A program made the translations under genes and the position numbers. Positions 1 through 11,900 of a stretch of 64,000 nt of DNA are shown here, in pieces. The stretch comes from Actinomucor elegans (taxonomy: Eukaryota > Mucoromycota > Mucoromycetes > Mucorales > Mucoraceae). The notes under the pieces are model-generated. The model was not told where the DNA came from. It did no database searches and was given only the letters and a program-made list of their open reading frames with translations. Each line of letters opens with the position of its first letter. The stretch's first letter is position 1. The stretch covers positions 1,798,001 to 1,862,000 of the forward strand of contig JAMSLZ010000003.1 of assembly GCA_026027325.1 (NCBI GenBank). Reading direction: 5' to 3'.

Positions 1-3000
1 CTGAATCAAAGATGATGACTGTATCGGCAGTTTGCAGGTTGAGACCCAAACCACCAGCACGTGTACTTAACAAAAATATAAAGTAAGGTGAATCAGGCGC
101 GTTAAATACTTGCAACAGGTTGGATCGATCGTCTGATTTTGTAGAACCGTCTAAACGCAAGTGACGAAATCCGCGATAAATACAAAAGTCTTCCATGATA
201 TCCATGATTTGAGTCATTTGAAAAAAGATGAGAACCTACTAAGGAGTTTAATATACATAGATCATCACATATGCATAATACTTTACTCTATGGCCTGTCG
301 CTCTCAGCTTGGGTAACATACGATCAAGCAGATCAAATTTGCCAGAAACACGATAAAGCAATTCATTACTGATCTTGTATGGATTGATCACTCGTTCTAC
401 TTCTTCAAAGACAAAAGGATGGTTACATATCTTACGCAGTTGCATAATAGCATTATTTAAGCCCTTGATACTCGTTTTTCTGCAGGAGAATCATGTTAAT
501 ATAACGCAAACAACATCTAAAGTATACGTTACCCGCTACTATTGCTGCTGCCAAAGAGTACGCCATATTTTTTCATTTGTGAATACAGTCTAGATTGAAG
601 TGCAGATAGTTTACATTTGATAACAGTTTCTACTTTGTCAGGTAGTTCGGATTCCACATCTTTCTTTAAACGTCTCAGCAAGAATGGACGCAGTACCTAA
701 AAAAAAAAAATCAGTTTAGAAGATAAGCATCCCATGGAAGAGCTTGGTTCTACCTTGTGAAGACGTTTAATAATCAAAAGTTGTTCTTCTTCATTGAGCT
801 CCACCTTGTCTTGTACACCTTGATTAGAAAAGGGTGTGTTAAACCATTCTTCAAAACTCTTGACAGAGTTAAAAATCTTGGGCAATACAAAGTTCAAAAG
901 AGCCCATAATTCTGGTAAATTGTTCTAAACCAACTGCTTAGTATATGCACATATATATACGCTCATTCAGCCCTTTACCTGTAGTGGTGTGCCGGTCAAA
1001 ATTAAACGATAGCGAGCAAAGTAATACTGTCTTAACACCATGTTTAGCTTTGACTGTGTGTTTTTCAGACGGTGGCCTTCATCCATAATCATATATTGCC
1101 ATTTGATCTTGGACAAGACAGGTCTGTCCTTGATGATATAATCAAAAGTAGTAAGCAGTACTTGGAAATCTCGATGCTTGATCTGCTTTTTTTGAATATC
1201 TTTACGTATATCTGGTGTGCCCTTATAGCAAATCATGGAAACAGATGGAGCCCATTTGTCAAATTCCAAAGACCAGTTAGTAAGCGTTCTATACATTGCG
1301 TTAGTTTTTTTTATGAATTGCTTTGGAATATGGTATACTTTACGATAAAGGTACAATAATCAAGTAAGGGCCGTTTTGCTTCTTGGTTTCAATCAGGTAA
1401 GTAATCAAACTAATAGTTTGAATTGTTTTACCCAAACCCATTTCATCTGCAAGAATACCGTTCAATCGATTGTTATAGAGCGACACCATCCATTGCAAGC
1501 CCTTGATCTAAAGGCAATGTTAATAGTGAAAAATAAATAAATAAAAAGTCTACAATTGTACCTGGTATTCCTTAAGTTTACCACCTGTCATAATAGATGG
1601 CTGTTTCACCTTTTCTTGAATTCGATGTGCCATTCTATAGTAATCAAATTTGTTACCATTGCGATCCTATCACAAGACTGTAAGCAAAGAAACAATATCG
1701 CTAATTCATATTTGAAGTTACAGTTAACATCATTTCCTCATCCACTTCTTCTTGACCATCCTCTTCATCAAAATTCATGTTCTCTGTCTGCTGATCTACC
1801 ACAGCTTTCGTAAGTGATTCTAAATAAGTGCCCGTCTGTCTCAACAGTAATGTCAAACGTGTATCCTTGGCTTCATCAATTAGCTTCATATAAGCTTCTT
1901 CGTCATCATTACGCAGAGCACGAATACGGTCCTTGGATCGTTTGTCTGTTCTTCGTTGTTCTTCTTTGTCGATATGTGCATGGAATTGCAGAATGGCTTT
2001 ACCCAATTTACCCATACGTGCTTGATGTGCCTTGTGCCAAGCAATTAGATCACGACCTTGATTGCAGACGCTTTGAAGGTAATCTAGGTGGCGCTGCTTT
2101 TCTTTCTTTTCTCGATCGATACGTTGTTGCTTTTCAAGTTTCTCGGTCAATTTGGCTTCACGAAGTGTTTGCTTCATGATTTTGCGATAAGCTGTACGAT
2201 CCACGGAGTTGGCAAGACGATTGGCTTCTTCCATGTTCTTAACAATTTCTTCACGCAACTAATATACTACATTATAATCAATGATTTTTTAAAAAAAACA
2301 AAAGCTCTAACCTTAGTCTGTTTATCACGTAATTGTAAGGATCGAAGTTGAACAATGGATCTCAATCGTTCGGGGGAAGCAGTTCTCACTGTATCATCGT
2401 AATATTCGTTGAGCAAGTACCCTAAAGGCTGTCTTTGCTGTTCGGTAGTTGATGCTAATTTGGTGAGTTGTTCTAGGGCACGACGTTCAATATGTTTTTC
2501 TCGTTCTTGCAGGATTGTAATAGCGTCTAGGCCCCGAGGTGCTGCATCAGGTAATAAAAGACGTTGTTGGCGAGAAGCATGCGCATGTGAACGTTGCTGT
2601 CCCGACAATAAATCAAAGGCCGTTAGCGTCTCGCTGTCGTCCAAGGTGTTACTGCTAGGGATGAGAGTCGGTAAAGATGCAGTATTAGTTTTTTTTTTGA
2701 GCGCATTGAACTCATTGGCTTGTAAATAGATGGCTTCTACTAAACGTTCAGCCATGGTTTTGGGAGGTTCTTCGGGTGTATCCACTTGTGTTTTATTATC
2801 ATCCACAACTACTGGAGGTGAAGCAATAGGTGTGGCATTGCCGCTTGGTGAATTAGATCCGAGATTTTGTGATAACAGGTTATAAGCCAACATTTGATAT
2901 TGGAGATTACTGTTAGAAGATCCGTTAGGTGTAGTGGGTATGGATGAAGAAGGAGAAGCTTTAAATGATAAAACAAGTTAAATAAAACGCGTTGGTAATG

Positions 3001-3503
3001 AAAATGTTCAATAGAGATCTTACGCGTTCCTGTAGCAGTATTAGATGCTTGCTGCTGTTGCTGCTGCTGCTGCTGTAATAGGTGCTGTTGAAGTAGTTGT
3101 ATCTGTAACTGCTGTTGATCTACACTTGCAGGCTGGCTAGAAGCAGGCGTTGAAGGTGTTTGAGGCTGTGATGAGTTTTGCTGTTGCTGCAATTGCTGCA
3201 GTTGCTGTTGCTGTTGCTGTTGTTGAAGATAATTAAAGGCTTGCGTTTGCTGCTGTTGGAGTAATCGTAGCAAGTTCATTAACTGCGAGAACTCATTTTT
3301 TCCGTCTTCTTTCTCTCCTGCAGCTTGAAGTTGCTTTGCTCTCTTTTTTTTTTGTCAAATGGAATTAAATATACTACTCGTAAAAACTTTCGAAATAGTT
3401 TTACCTGAAGTACAATATTCAACTTTTCTTTGGTAAGTGTATTAATGTTTAAATCGGGAATGCTAGAAGTAGAAGCGGACGCGGAAGGTGTATTGCTGCT
3501 CAT
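1..3503 (-). CDS. SNF2: SNF2/STH1-type SWI/SNF-RSC chromatin-remodelling ATPase, N-terminal ~980 residues (gene continues past left edge)
   Basis: ATP-dependent nucleosome remodeller, nuclear. Exons read on the minus strand: 3405-3503, 3024-3342, 2312-2958, 1722-2258, 1562-1666, 1344-1507, 979-1288, 754-924, 533-696, 287-479, 1-235; all phases agree. Order of regions: a polyGln-rich N-terminus (about 35-150), a QLQ-like segment ([13 protein letters not shown], about 155), an HSA helical region in exon 4 (356-534) that binds actin-related proteins in this family, then the SNF2 ATPase with DEMGLGKT (motif I, exon 6), DEGH (motif II, exon 7), LTGTPLQ, and [13 protein letters not shown]. The second RecA lobe begins in exon 11 ([19 protein letters not shown]). 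The bromodomain expected at the C-terminus lies outside the window. I cannot tell whether it serves SWI/SNF (Snf2) or RSC (Sth1); non-yeast fungi often have one gene for this type. Confidence 0.93.
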
Positions 3504-4281
3504 GATAGGAAACTTGTATATATACGTGAAGGGAATCTATTTATTATCAACTCTATTCAATGTAAATAGATCTATTTTGACATGATCAGGAAAGAAAGCT
3601 GTAAATTTTTTATCCTTTGCCCGCTCGTTTTGAAGAGGATATCTGACGCTCTACGCCTGTACGTGATGTCACAGTGTCTTTAGCCGAACAGGTATTTGTC
3701 CGGCTCGAAAAATGACAATGGGGAGGGAGCCGCTGGAAGGAGTCTTAATTTATATACGAGCATTAATTAGGCTTTTAGAAATTGCAAAAAGTTTGGCTAG
3801 AAATTGTGTATAGTAAAAGATTCGGGTAGACTTAATAAAGCATATATATATATATTAGCTGCATACTGGATGGTGTAAATGTATAGGTAAACATAAAAAA
3901 AATGCTAGAGTGATTTTGAAATTACCTTTGGTTTCTTTGATTTTTGGTTTTTCGGTTAAAACACAAATTTTTTATGATAAAAAATTATAAGAGTTTTCCA
4001 GTATATATCGATAAAAGGGGAACATAAGATCCTTTTAAAAAAAGTGACTGAATCACCATTTTTCCCTTCATATAGATAGGAAAATGGAGTCTGAGAAACT
4101 GCAATTTGTCAAAATTTGAATGTGAAAATGATTGGGTCCTGTAATTTAAACTACCCTGAAATTTAGGCTATGCAAACGTTTGTATTGGCAGACGGAGTGT
4201 TTCATGTTCAATCTCCGAAAATCGCATCTTATTGGGTGGTCTGCAATTTCACAATCTTTTTCTTTTTTTTACAACCAAACC
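3504..4281. other. Intergenic, divergent promoter region between SNF2 and the CENP-M-like gene
   Basis: AT-rich and without a supported ORF. The stretch next to the SNF2 start carries GC-richer sequence (3610-3740). Around 4158-4205 there is a short match, about 75% over 43 bases by eye, to 25596-25640; see the findings on a transposase-like relic. Confidence 0.5.
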
Positions 4282-5072
4282 ATGCTTCGACCTCAGTATA
4301 CCCGCAGACCATATGAAATCATAGTACATTTTCTATATTAATTACAGGGAATCAATAAATCAATTGACTTTCAGTAAAACAGTTAATAGGTCTTCACAAT
4401 TCCGGGAAAAAGACCATTGCAAAACAACTTTTAAAAGCAAAAGACGTATTTTATTCTATGTAAAGACGATTTTGATTATTTGAAACAAACATTCAAAGGC
4501 TAATCAATTTTAAAAGAAATACAGCCAGCTCCATACCAGAAAAAAAGCTTACACGAGTTGATTTTGTACTGATCATAGTTGATTTAACTCAAACACACAG
4601 CTTACCTTTTCTAGAGGAATGTCTTAAAGAGCTAAACGGCAGGTTTATGACAAATAAGACTGCCATTGTAGTAACTAAAAGTATAAAAGCCAACAAGGAA
4701 TAATAAAAAAAGACGAGATATTAATATACTGTTTGTAGCGGATATACCTCAATTATGGCAAATTGAAATAGAAGATGTGCAAGAAAAAGTCGAGTCTTAT
4801 TACGATACTCAGCTATTTTATGTGAATCTCAGTGTACAGTATGCATACTGCAGAGAACGCTTATAAAAGAACTAACAATGTGTATCTAGAATGAAGTGGA
4901 AAAAAAACGAATTTGCGATCAGATATCAAGATTGATCAAGATCAACACTCTACAGTTTGGATTAGTGGATCCATTGCACGTCAAATCGTTGGAGCTATAC
5001 GATCTAGATCAAGAAGTACATCGGCCATCCACTACGGAAGAAGAGATCGATCAAAACGCGACTATCGATTGA
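4282..5072 (+). CDS. CENP-M-like small GTPase-fold kinetochore protein (5' exon uncertain)
   Basis: Built from short exons, so no single long ORF shows it. Supported exons: 4375 or 4390 to 4459, 4517-4680, 4739-4833, 4890-5072 (stop TGA 5070-5072). Introns of 56-58 nt have GT...AG ends and matching phases. The joined protein (about 170 residues plus exon 1) has a P-loop-like GLHNSGKKT, then RVDFVLIIVDL...SLPFLEECLKEL, which lines up with human CENP-M RIDLIVFVVNL...SLQNTEESLRHV. Next come VVTKTDIPQLW and ESYYDTQLFYVNL, which match the human segment ending in LLYCDLE, and a C-terminal helix-rich tail. CENP-M is the pseudo-GTPase of the inner kinetochore CENP-H/I/K/M complex. ATG 4282 (MLRPQYTRR) resembles the human start, but I found no canonical donor joining it in phase, so the first exon is unresolved. 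The family call rests on remembered human sequence and by-eye alignment. Confidence 0.6.
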
Positions 5073-5154
5073 AAAGGACCAATCAAAAACTTTGCTGTAT
5101 TGAATAATAAATAGGAGCGTATAGACTTTTTGACTTTACATCTCTTTTTCTTTC

Positions 5155-5203
5155 TGTTGTATATATATTTATATATTTATATATATATTTATATATAGAT
5201 ATA
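5155..5203. repeat. AT-rich simple repeat (TATATATTTATA units)
   Basis: A run of alternating AT/TA with TTTATA units sits directly before the start codon at 5208, between the CENP-M-like stop and the WC-2-like gene. It probably forms 5' leader or core promoter DNA of the latter. Confidence 0.7.
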
Positions 5204-5207
5204 TCAA

Positions 5208-6174
5208 ATGCAGCAGCAGTCTGAATATTATAGTTATTCATTAGATAATTCAAATAATATACCCACCTCACAATCAGCCGATTACTACAATGCAGGACCT
5301 TCGCATGTGAATTCATTTGATCAAGTAGTAGATCAATCGAGTTCCTCGAACACAACCCCGTTACGTGGTGGAACTGACTTTAGACGAAAAAAGAATTGGT
5401 CAGACCGTATTCTGGTTGAAATTACAGGACTGTTACACGTATTGTCACCTGCAGGCAAGATACTGTATTGTTCGGAGTCGACCCATGAACTTACAGGCTA
5501 TCGGCCTCACGAATTAGTTGGACAGGCCTTGATGGATTTTCTCCATGTGGATGATATGGACGTGTTTATCCGAGATTTTCAAATGTCTTTCCATACCCGA
5601 TCACTGATTAAAACGCACTATCGATTCCGAAAGAAAGACGATACGTATGTGATATTTGAAGTGGTTGGACAGCCCAAGTCGGAAGCACAAGGACAGCCTC
5701 CGCAATCATTTTTCGGCATTGCGCAACCGATACCAACCAAAAGCGGCGCTTTGATTGATACGTTTCTTGAATTGAAGGCAGAAAACAACTGGCTCAAAAA
5801 GCGAATTGAAGAATTGTCCAGCATGTCAACCAATTCAAGTGTTTCTAGTTCTTTAGAAGAAGATACAATAGAAGTGAATTCACAAGCCATGAATACACCA
5901 CAAGACGATGGTAAAGAGAAATGGAAGCGAAGGGTATGTTTTTTTCAGTTATTCAATTGGAGACTAATAGATTATTAGAAGCTTAAAGCGGATGAATACG
6001 TTTGCGTTGATTGTGGTACAACTTGTTCACCAGAATGGCGTAAAGGACCACATGGACCAAAAACGTATGTTTTGATTATAACAAACGGAAATATTTTACT
6101 GACGAGTCTATAGTTTATGTAACGCATGTGGACTGCGATGGGCCAAAAAGAACAAAAAAGAGAGATTTGAATGA
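5208..6174 (+). CDS. wc-2: White-collar-2-like PAS/GATA transcription factor
   Basis: Exons 5208-5933, 5979-6064, 6114-6174; 290 residues. One PAS domain (about 60-185; [18 protein letters not shown], then [23 protein letters not shown]), a short coiled segment (about 190-205), and a C-terminal GATA zinc finger split by the second intron: CVDC, 18 residues, CNAC, followed by a basic tail ending at the stop. The CX2CX18CX2C spacing is that of the WC-1/WC-2 class rather than the CX17 nitrogen/iron class. WC-2 pairs with the LOV photoreceptor WC-1 to form the blue-light-responsive complex; no LOV cysteine motif is present here, as expected for WC-2. Mucorales usually carry several wc-2 paralogues, so the exact paralogue cannot be assigned. 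Confidence 0.9.
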
Positions 6175-6308
6175 TGACTGTTCGTTATAATAAAGAAGTT
6201 ATAAGCAGGGGATTTTCCGATACACTTATTGTTGGTTTTATTACAAAGAACAGGCGTATTAAGTATTGTTATTGTTATGAATATTGTTTCCTTTTTATCT
6301 CTTCTGAA

Positions 6309-7144
6309 ATGCAAAACGATATCAAACAAAGATTGAAATCATTCATCGATAAGCCAGCCAGTAATCATCTATTAGCTCATATTGCGCATCAAGCCTCTCT
6401 AGTGATACCTTGCCACCATACGAACGATTATAAAAGCCCTATACCACCATTACCTACCTTTGTCAATTTACTCGCTCGTAGATCATCAGCTCGTACAGGC
6501 ACTTTGTTGGCCTCTCTGGTTTTGTTAGATAGACTACGACAAAGGCTGGCCCAATTCGCCAGGGGAATGCCTTGCACTTGTCAACGTATATTTCTAGCCA
6601 CCCTGATCGTTACCACCAAGGTACTACACGATACGTCTCCAAAAAACAAGCACTGGACAAAGTATGCAGTTTATTTCACCTTGGCTGAAATCAATCTCAT
6701 GGAAAAACAACTGTTGGCTCTCATGGTACGCTTTTTCATATGTAGTTATAGTCTACTAATCACTTACAATAGAACTACCAATTGATTATTACGGAAAAAG
6801 ACATGTATTATACATTCATCAACTACGATAATACCATAGGGCTTCAATTGCCACCTATTCTACCCAGTCGCGATCGAATCTACCTACCCAAATCAGCTAC
6901 ATTTACAAACAACCTATCCAACATGATACTGTATGAACCAACCATGAAAAAGAGTCAATCCCATTACAGCCATCAAAAGCGTTTTCACCATTATAACATA
7001 CCCGCTTCTACTTCTTCATCTTCCATTGCTTCTAGTGTATCATCCATGGAAGACCTTGTAGTAACTCCAACCTCTAATGATCATTGGTTTGATCCTCAAC
7101 AGCAACACTATTACTATCCAACTGCCAATCTATTCAAACATTAA
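6309..7144 (+). CDS. PCL1/2-type cyclin (PHO85-cyclin family)
   Basis: Exons 6309-6725 and 6773-7144; 262 residues. The cyclin box spans about 45-150: PTFVNLLARRSSARTGTLLA, LVLLDRLRQRL, RIFLATLIVTTKVLHD, then NLMEKQLLALMNYQLIITEKD across the splice site. This pattern is typical of Pho85 cyclins of the Pcl1/Pcl2/Pcl9 group, which drive G1 and polarity functions by activating the Pho85-type kinase. The tail after about residue 165 is Ser-rich and low-complexity. The open frame extends upstream to 6171, overlapping the WC-2-like stop. The start at 6309 is preferred because the cyclin box follows it at normal distance and the earlier stretch looks non-coding. Confidence 0.85.
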
Positions 7145-8576
7145 ATATATATATATGTAAATACTCCTTCTACCTACGTTTTCCCTGTATAACCTTGTCT
7201 TTTATTGCCCGCATACCTCCTATCTAAACATAAATAAAAAAACAAAGAAAAAGGGCTTACTTTTACTAGCAATCTATTGTTTACACTGTCCGATCTCTAC
7301 TCTAGACGCGTCATTTGGATAACAGCAGCAGTGTAGTCCCTTGTCCCTTAATACAAAAGAGCAAATAATATATAATAAATGCGCGTAGATATAGCTTCCG
7401 TGATGCATATAACTGATTCAATTGATTTGACTAGTATCAAATAACAATATACATATATATATCGCCGTTACATACCGTTAAACTTGAATCTCAAAGAACA
7501 CTGAATAAAGACAAAAACGATACTGTTTTACGGAATGTTTGCAATTTTCATTGTTATAAATGTATATGCGCTGCCATGCACTTGGTCATATATATATATA
7601 GTTTCACTTTATTGTTTCTGCAGCATCTCTATACTAGTCTATATTGATTCCTTTGTGTGGATGTAAATTATCAGATGTTAAGCTGATTTTTATATCATCA
7701 CTTGATTGGCTGATGGAGATTTATCAATCCAGGGGTTCATTGGCTGACGGAGATTTAACGGAAATTGAGATATGAGTCCATGGCTTCTTTGACAAATTAT
7801 TTCAAATTATTAAACCGTGGCCAGATCCTCAACAAGACATGGTACAAATTTAAAACTTGAAAACATTATATAGAATGAAATGCGCTCTTTAAAATGATTT
7901 CAGTTTCAAAGGTTATATCTCCTTGTTAACAAAAGCTAGGTAACTCCGATAGTATGGCATTTTTTTGTCTGTTCTCTGGGAAGCGATTTTTTCATTTTGT
8001 TGTAAAAACTTATATCGTTCAAAAGACGACTCAGTTGCTAGCAAAATTGATTTGATAGTCAAACCACAAGTATCCGCTAACAGCATGATACTGTATGATC
8101 TCTCTTTTTTTTAATGGGCCTGCAGATTTTGTCAAAATTTATCAAAAATTACAGCTAGAAAATTAGCATTTGGATACTATTGAATCAGCGCGATCTCTAT
8201 AGATCTTGGTCAAATGTCACATCTGATGACCACTTCAAGTTCGGAATGGGTTACTGCATCTGCTTAAACCTCGAATCTACTCCAAAGGGTTTTATACGAA
8301 TTAGTATTCTAACTAAACTTGCGATACACTATTGAACCATTAATTCAGATATTGATTTGCTTTTGTTGCTTGAATAACTGTAACACATAGCACTGGATTT
8401 CTCCCGATCGCAAAGCATAAGTACATGTATATATCTATCCATATTCCGCTAAATAATACTCCTACTAATGCAAGAAAAAAAAAAGTTACCGAACATATAC
8501 AGAACAAGACTTTGGTATTCCAAATATCGCTGAACTTTGTTTTATTTTATATCATGCTTTCTAAACTGAACTACTG
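7145..8576. other. Intergenic, no gene seen
   Basis: About 1.4 kb of AT-rich DNA. It contains a minus-strand copy of the dispersed repeat at 8189-8260 and possibly a fragment near 7670. No ORF, tRNA or conserved motif could be supported. Confidence 0.6.
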
Positions 8577-8816
8577 CTACCAACCTCCACCATTTTGAGG
8601 TAATCCCCAGCCTGCATCTTCAGCATTTGTAGCATCTCCCCAACCTTGTCCACCTTCATCTATTAGGCCAAACTTTTCAAAGGTTTCCTCTTGAGTTTCT
8701 TGCTCTGATTTTACTATCTGAACAGATTGTGGTGCTTTCATTTTATTCCATTCAGTAAAAGATTGCCATTTAGGCTTTCCAGGGTGTTCTGGCAAAGTGT
8801 GCTCGGACGAATACAT
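8577..8816 (-). CDS. Small acidic protein with Trp-Gly tail, unknown function
   Basis: A 79-residue single-exon ORF ending in TAG. The N-terminal half has PGKPKWQSFTEWNKMK. The middle is acidic and Glu/Gln-rich. The C-terminus carries three Trp-Gly sites (W59, W70, W79) in a disordered, acidic, Gly/Asn-rich context, ending NGGGW. I do not recognise a family. It lies 138 bp downstream of the CTC1-like stop on the same strand, so it could be a separate short transcript. A missed upstream exon is possible. The low-complexity bias argues that it is protein rather than chance, but evidence is moderate. Confidence 0.5.
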   Translation of the reverse strand: MYSSEHTLPEHPGKPKWQSFTEWNKMKAPQSVQIVKSEQETQEETFEKFGLIDEGGQGWGDATNAEDAGWGLPQNGGGW

Positions 8817-8954
8817 GACAGAATGAAAAGAATATTTTTTTTTTTTTTTTTTAAAAAAAGGTTCACTAAGCGATCATTAAATTTATTATTATACCAATCT
8901 AACTATTAGGCGATATACAAAGCATTAGTTGTTTTATTATATATTACAGAAAAA

Positions 8955-11900
8955 TTAGGTGCAATGGGTAGCTTCAACAGCTGTTGGCTCTTCTTTTTCC
9001 TCAAGTCGTTTCAAGAGATCATAAGCAACTAACCGAGCCACTGCAAATTCAACCTCTATCACTTTTATCTTCGGTTTGACCAGCTCCACTGTCTTGAGAA
9101 TACTACCATTATCCGAAATATTGACTTTTCTGAGACCATGGTGTTGAATCCAGTCATAATTAGCTGGGTAATAACTCGTTCCATCATCATGTAGCGCCTT
9201 ACGTTTCTTATTCTTGATAATTTTGCCATAAAGCCAAAACTGACCTGCCTTTTTAGCATTATAGCAAAGATCTTCCAATGTATAGCCATGCATAACGTCA
9301 CGCTGGTTTTGTTCTGCTTCCATAATAGTTTCATCTGTACCAATATCCATAGCATACGTTGTCTTTTGCATAGCCCAACCATCATAAGTAATCTGTCCAT
9401 ATTTTAACACGATGCGCTTCAATGCATCCATTTGCTTTGGTGATAACTGCAATATCTTGAATATCAAACGCTCACCATCAATACTACCATTAGCGTTTCC
9501 TGTACCATCACTGATCTGTACAAAGGCATTGGCTATAAAGGCTCGCGATGCGTTCTTGCACATACTATAGCAGTCGTTGTTGCGTATGATGGAACCACAG
9601 TCGCGACACTCCCATTTGAGCGTCAAGGAAAGAATCGACTGGATCGAGCAATATACCTTGAAAATGTAAGATTCATTCTCCTCGCCTTCACTAAAAGAGC
9701 AAATAGTTCGTGTAGGTACTTGATCTGTAGAAGGCATCATACCAATCACCTCTGTTGAAGGTTTGGTATTGATAATTTGAATTGTAGTGAACCCTTCAGT
9801 GATACAAAACGTTTCCTTAGCAGAAGATACCTTTACCTTGCGTATCAAATTGCGAAATACTACAAAACTACCAACGACAAGACCCAGTGGATAGTGAACT
9901 TTGGTTAGCTCAATATAGATGTTTAGTACGTCCAATGTGTCAGGCTGCCGTAACTGAACAAAGAGCTTGCGTGCTGGTTTACCAGAACTAATGCCGAGGT
10001 CTTGATAGAGCTGTAAGGCGCGACGCGATACAAGGCTAACGTTTTCAAAGCCCTCAATGAGACGCTTCGTCACTATCACACCTTGAACATCAACGAGTCT
10101 TCTGAAAAAGTTGTGAGAGGCTACTTCCGAGAGATTTTCAGGCAGATGATCGCGCATAGATAACTGGGAAACACTGTAAACAAGAGGAAGTGCATTGGTA
10201 GAAGAGGAGCTCCCAAAGACTGGTCGAAGCTGAATAGCATCGGCGATATCAATGTGTTGAAATAAAAGTGGGTATATAGTGTGCTTGTCAGCGTTTAGTA
10301 AAAATGAAAGTCGACGCTTATGACCTTCTGGTAACTTGGTGCCTTCTTTATTTAGACCGTAAACAACCCAACGCGTGCCCACTTGCAATAGATGATTCCA
10401 AGATAAGGTCTTTTCTCGTGAGTCGAGAACAAAGATGCATTCTCGAAGATCGTCGGTTGAGATAAAATCTTTATAGTCAACAGTAATACCTAGACCATCC
10501 ACATTGTACAATTTCACTGAAACGCGGCTTTCCAAATACAGTTTTCCTTCATCGGTAAAGCAAACTTGAACAGGATACACTGCGACTACGTGAGCAGCTA
10601 AATACTGATGGGCTTGATCCAAATCTTGATGGTTTTGTATACTCGATAACTGATACTTTCGCAAGTCTTTTTCCTGGCTATCCAAAAAGCTTGTTTGCAT
10701 TTGAAAGACCATCTTAGCGGCAATAGTTAATGGAATCAAATCTTTATCCTGACATACTAGATATGTACTGACTAGCTCTTGTCGTATTGCTCCAGCTGTA
10801 TCTTCAACTTCCTCTCGTATATAAGATAGATCTTCACTAAACATTTGCGCTTGACGTACCAAGTAAATACCACCTAAGCTCATCATTCGAGAATCAGCAA
10901 CTACCAGTAAAATACGCGATTTACCATCCATCAAATACAATCTACCATCGGGTAAGGCGTCTATTTTCCCCAGAATACAATAATTCTCAGTTTGATCATA
11001 GTGTGCCAGTTTCGTATCTACATGTGTTGCTTCAAACCAATTACTACTGCCGGCTAAGCTCATATGATACTCTTGTAATTGATCTTGCATCCAAGTCTTC
11101 ACTTGACTGAGGAAAGGGTATGAGTCAATCACCACATGCAATATACCAGCTTCTTGACCAACAGCGATACATGATCTGCGATGCATTAAGAAATCACCAA
11201 CTGGATCACCAGCAAGCTTCGTAGTATGGGACCGCGTCGAAGCAAAGATTTGGCCAATAATGGTATCATAAGCCATCTTGAAGCGATCCAGATCCAAAAC
11301 CAATGAACCAGCCATGAACTTGACAATCAAGGCCGCATAAATCTCTAAGCGTCGTAGCAACTGTTCAAAACTAACATGATTACCCGTACATTCCATATAA
11401 ACATGTTGCTTGATTTCTGCTTCCTCAGGTAAATCACCACCGGATGTAATCGAAACAGAAGATTCATAAAACTCGTTGTGAGGTGGGAACGAAACGATCT
11501 CTATGTGGCTTTTCATACAAGCGATTAATGCCATGTATCGAAGACAGTCTATGTTGGCTATAGGTGGAGCTTCCCATAATGTACTGAAAAGATGAGTTGT
11601 TTTTCCATCATCCGGCTCAATCCTAGCTATATGAACATGATGCAGTCGAATACGCGTCATAACACGATAAGGTTTAGCAGCTGAATAGCCCAGATGGTGA
11701 AACAAGCTCAATATCAAACAGTGATCTAATTCGTAGATGCCAAACATACTATCTATCACTCGTGTGATGCATCCAGTATACGTAGTAGGTGATTTATCTT
11801 GTTTATGTGAGATCAAGGTCAATATATTCTCGGTTTGTTTTGTTATAGGTGGTAACTCTTTAACTAATAGTTCATGCTGATATTGGTGCAGCGTTAATGG

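Noticed and set aside
6171..6308. Upstream extension of the PCL cyclin overlapping the WC-2-like stop codon
   Set aside because: The extension reads as AT-rich non-coding sequence; the start at 6309 gives a normal cyclin length.
8189..8290. Minus-strand segment with CCCATTCCGAACTTG resembling part of 5S rRNA
   Set aside because: Only about 15 bases match, the rest of the 5S structure is missing, and the segment belongs to the dispersed repeat family.
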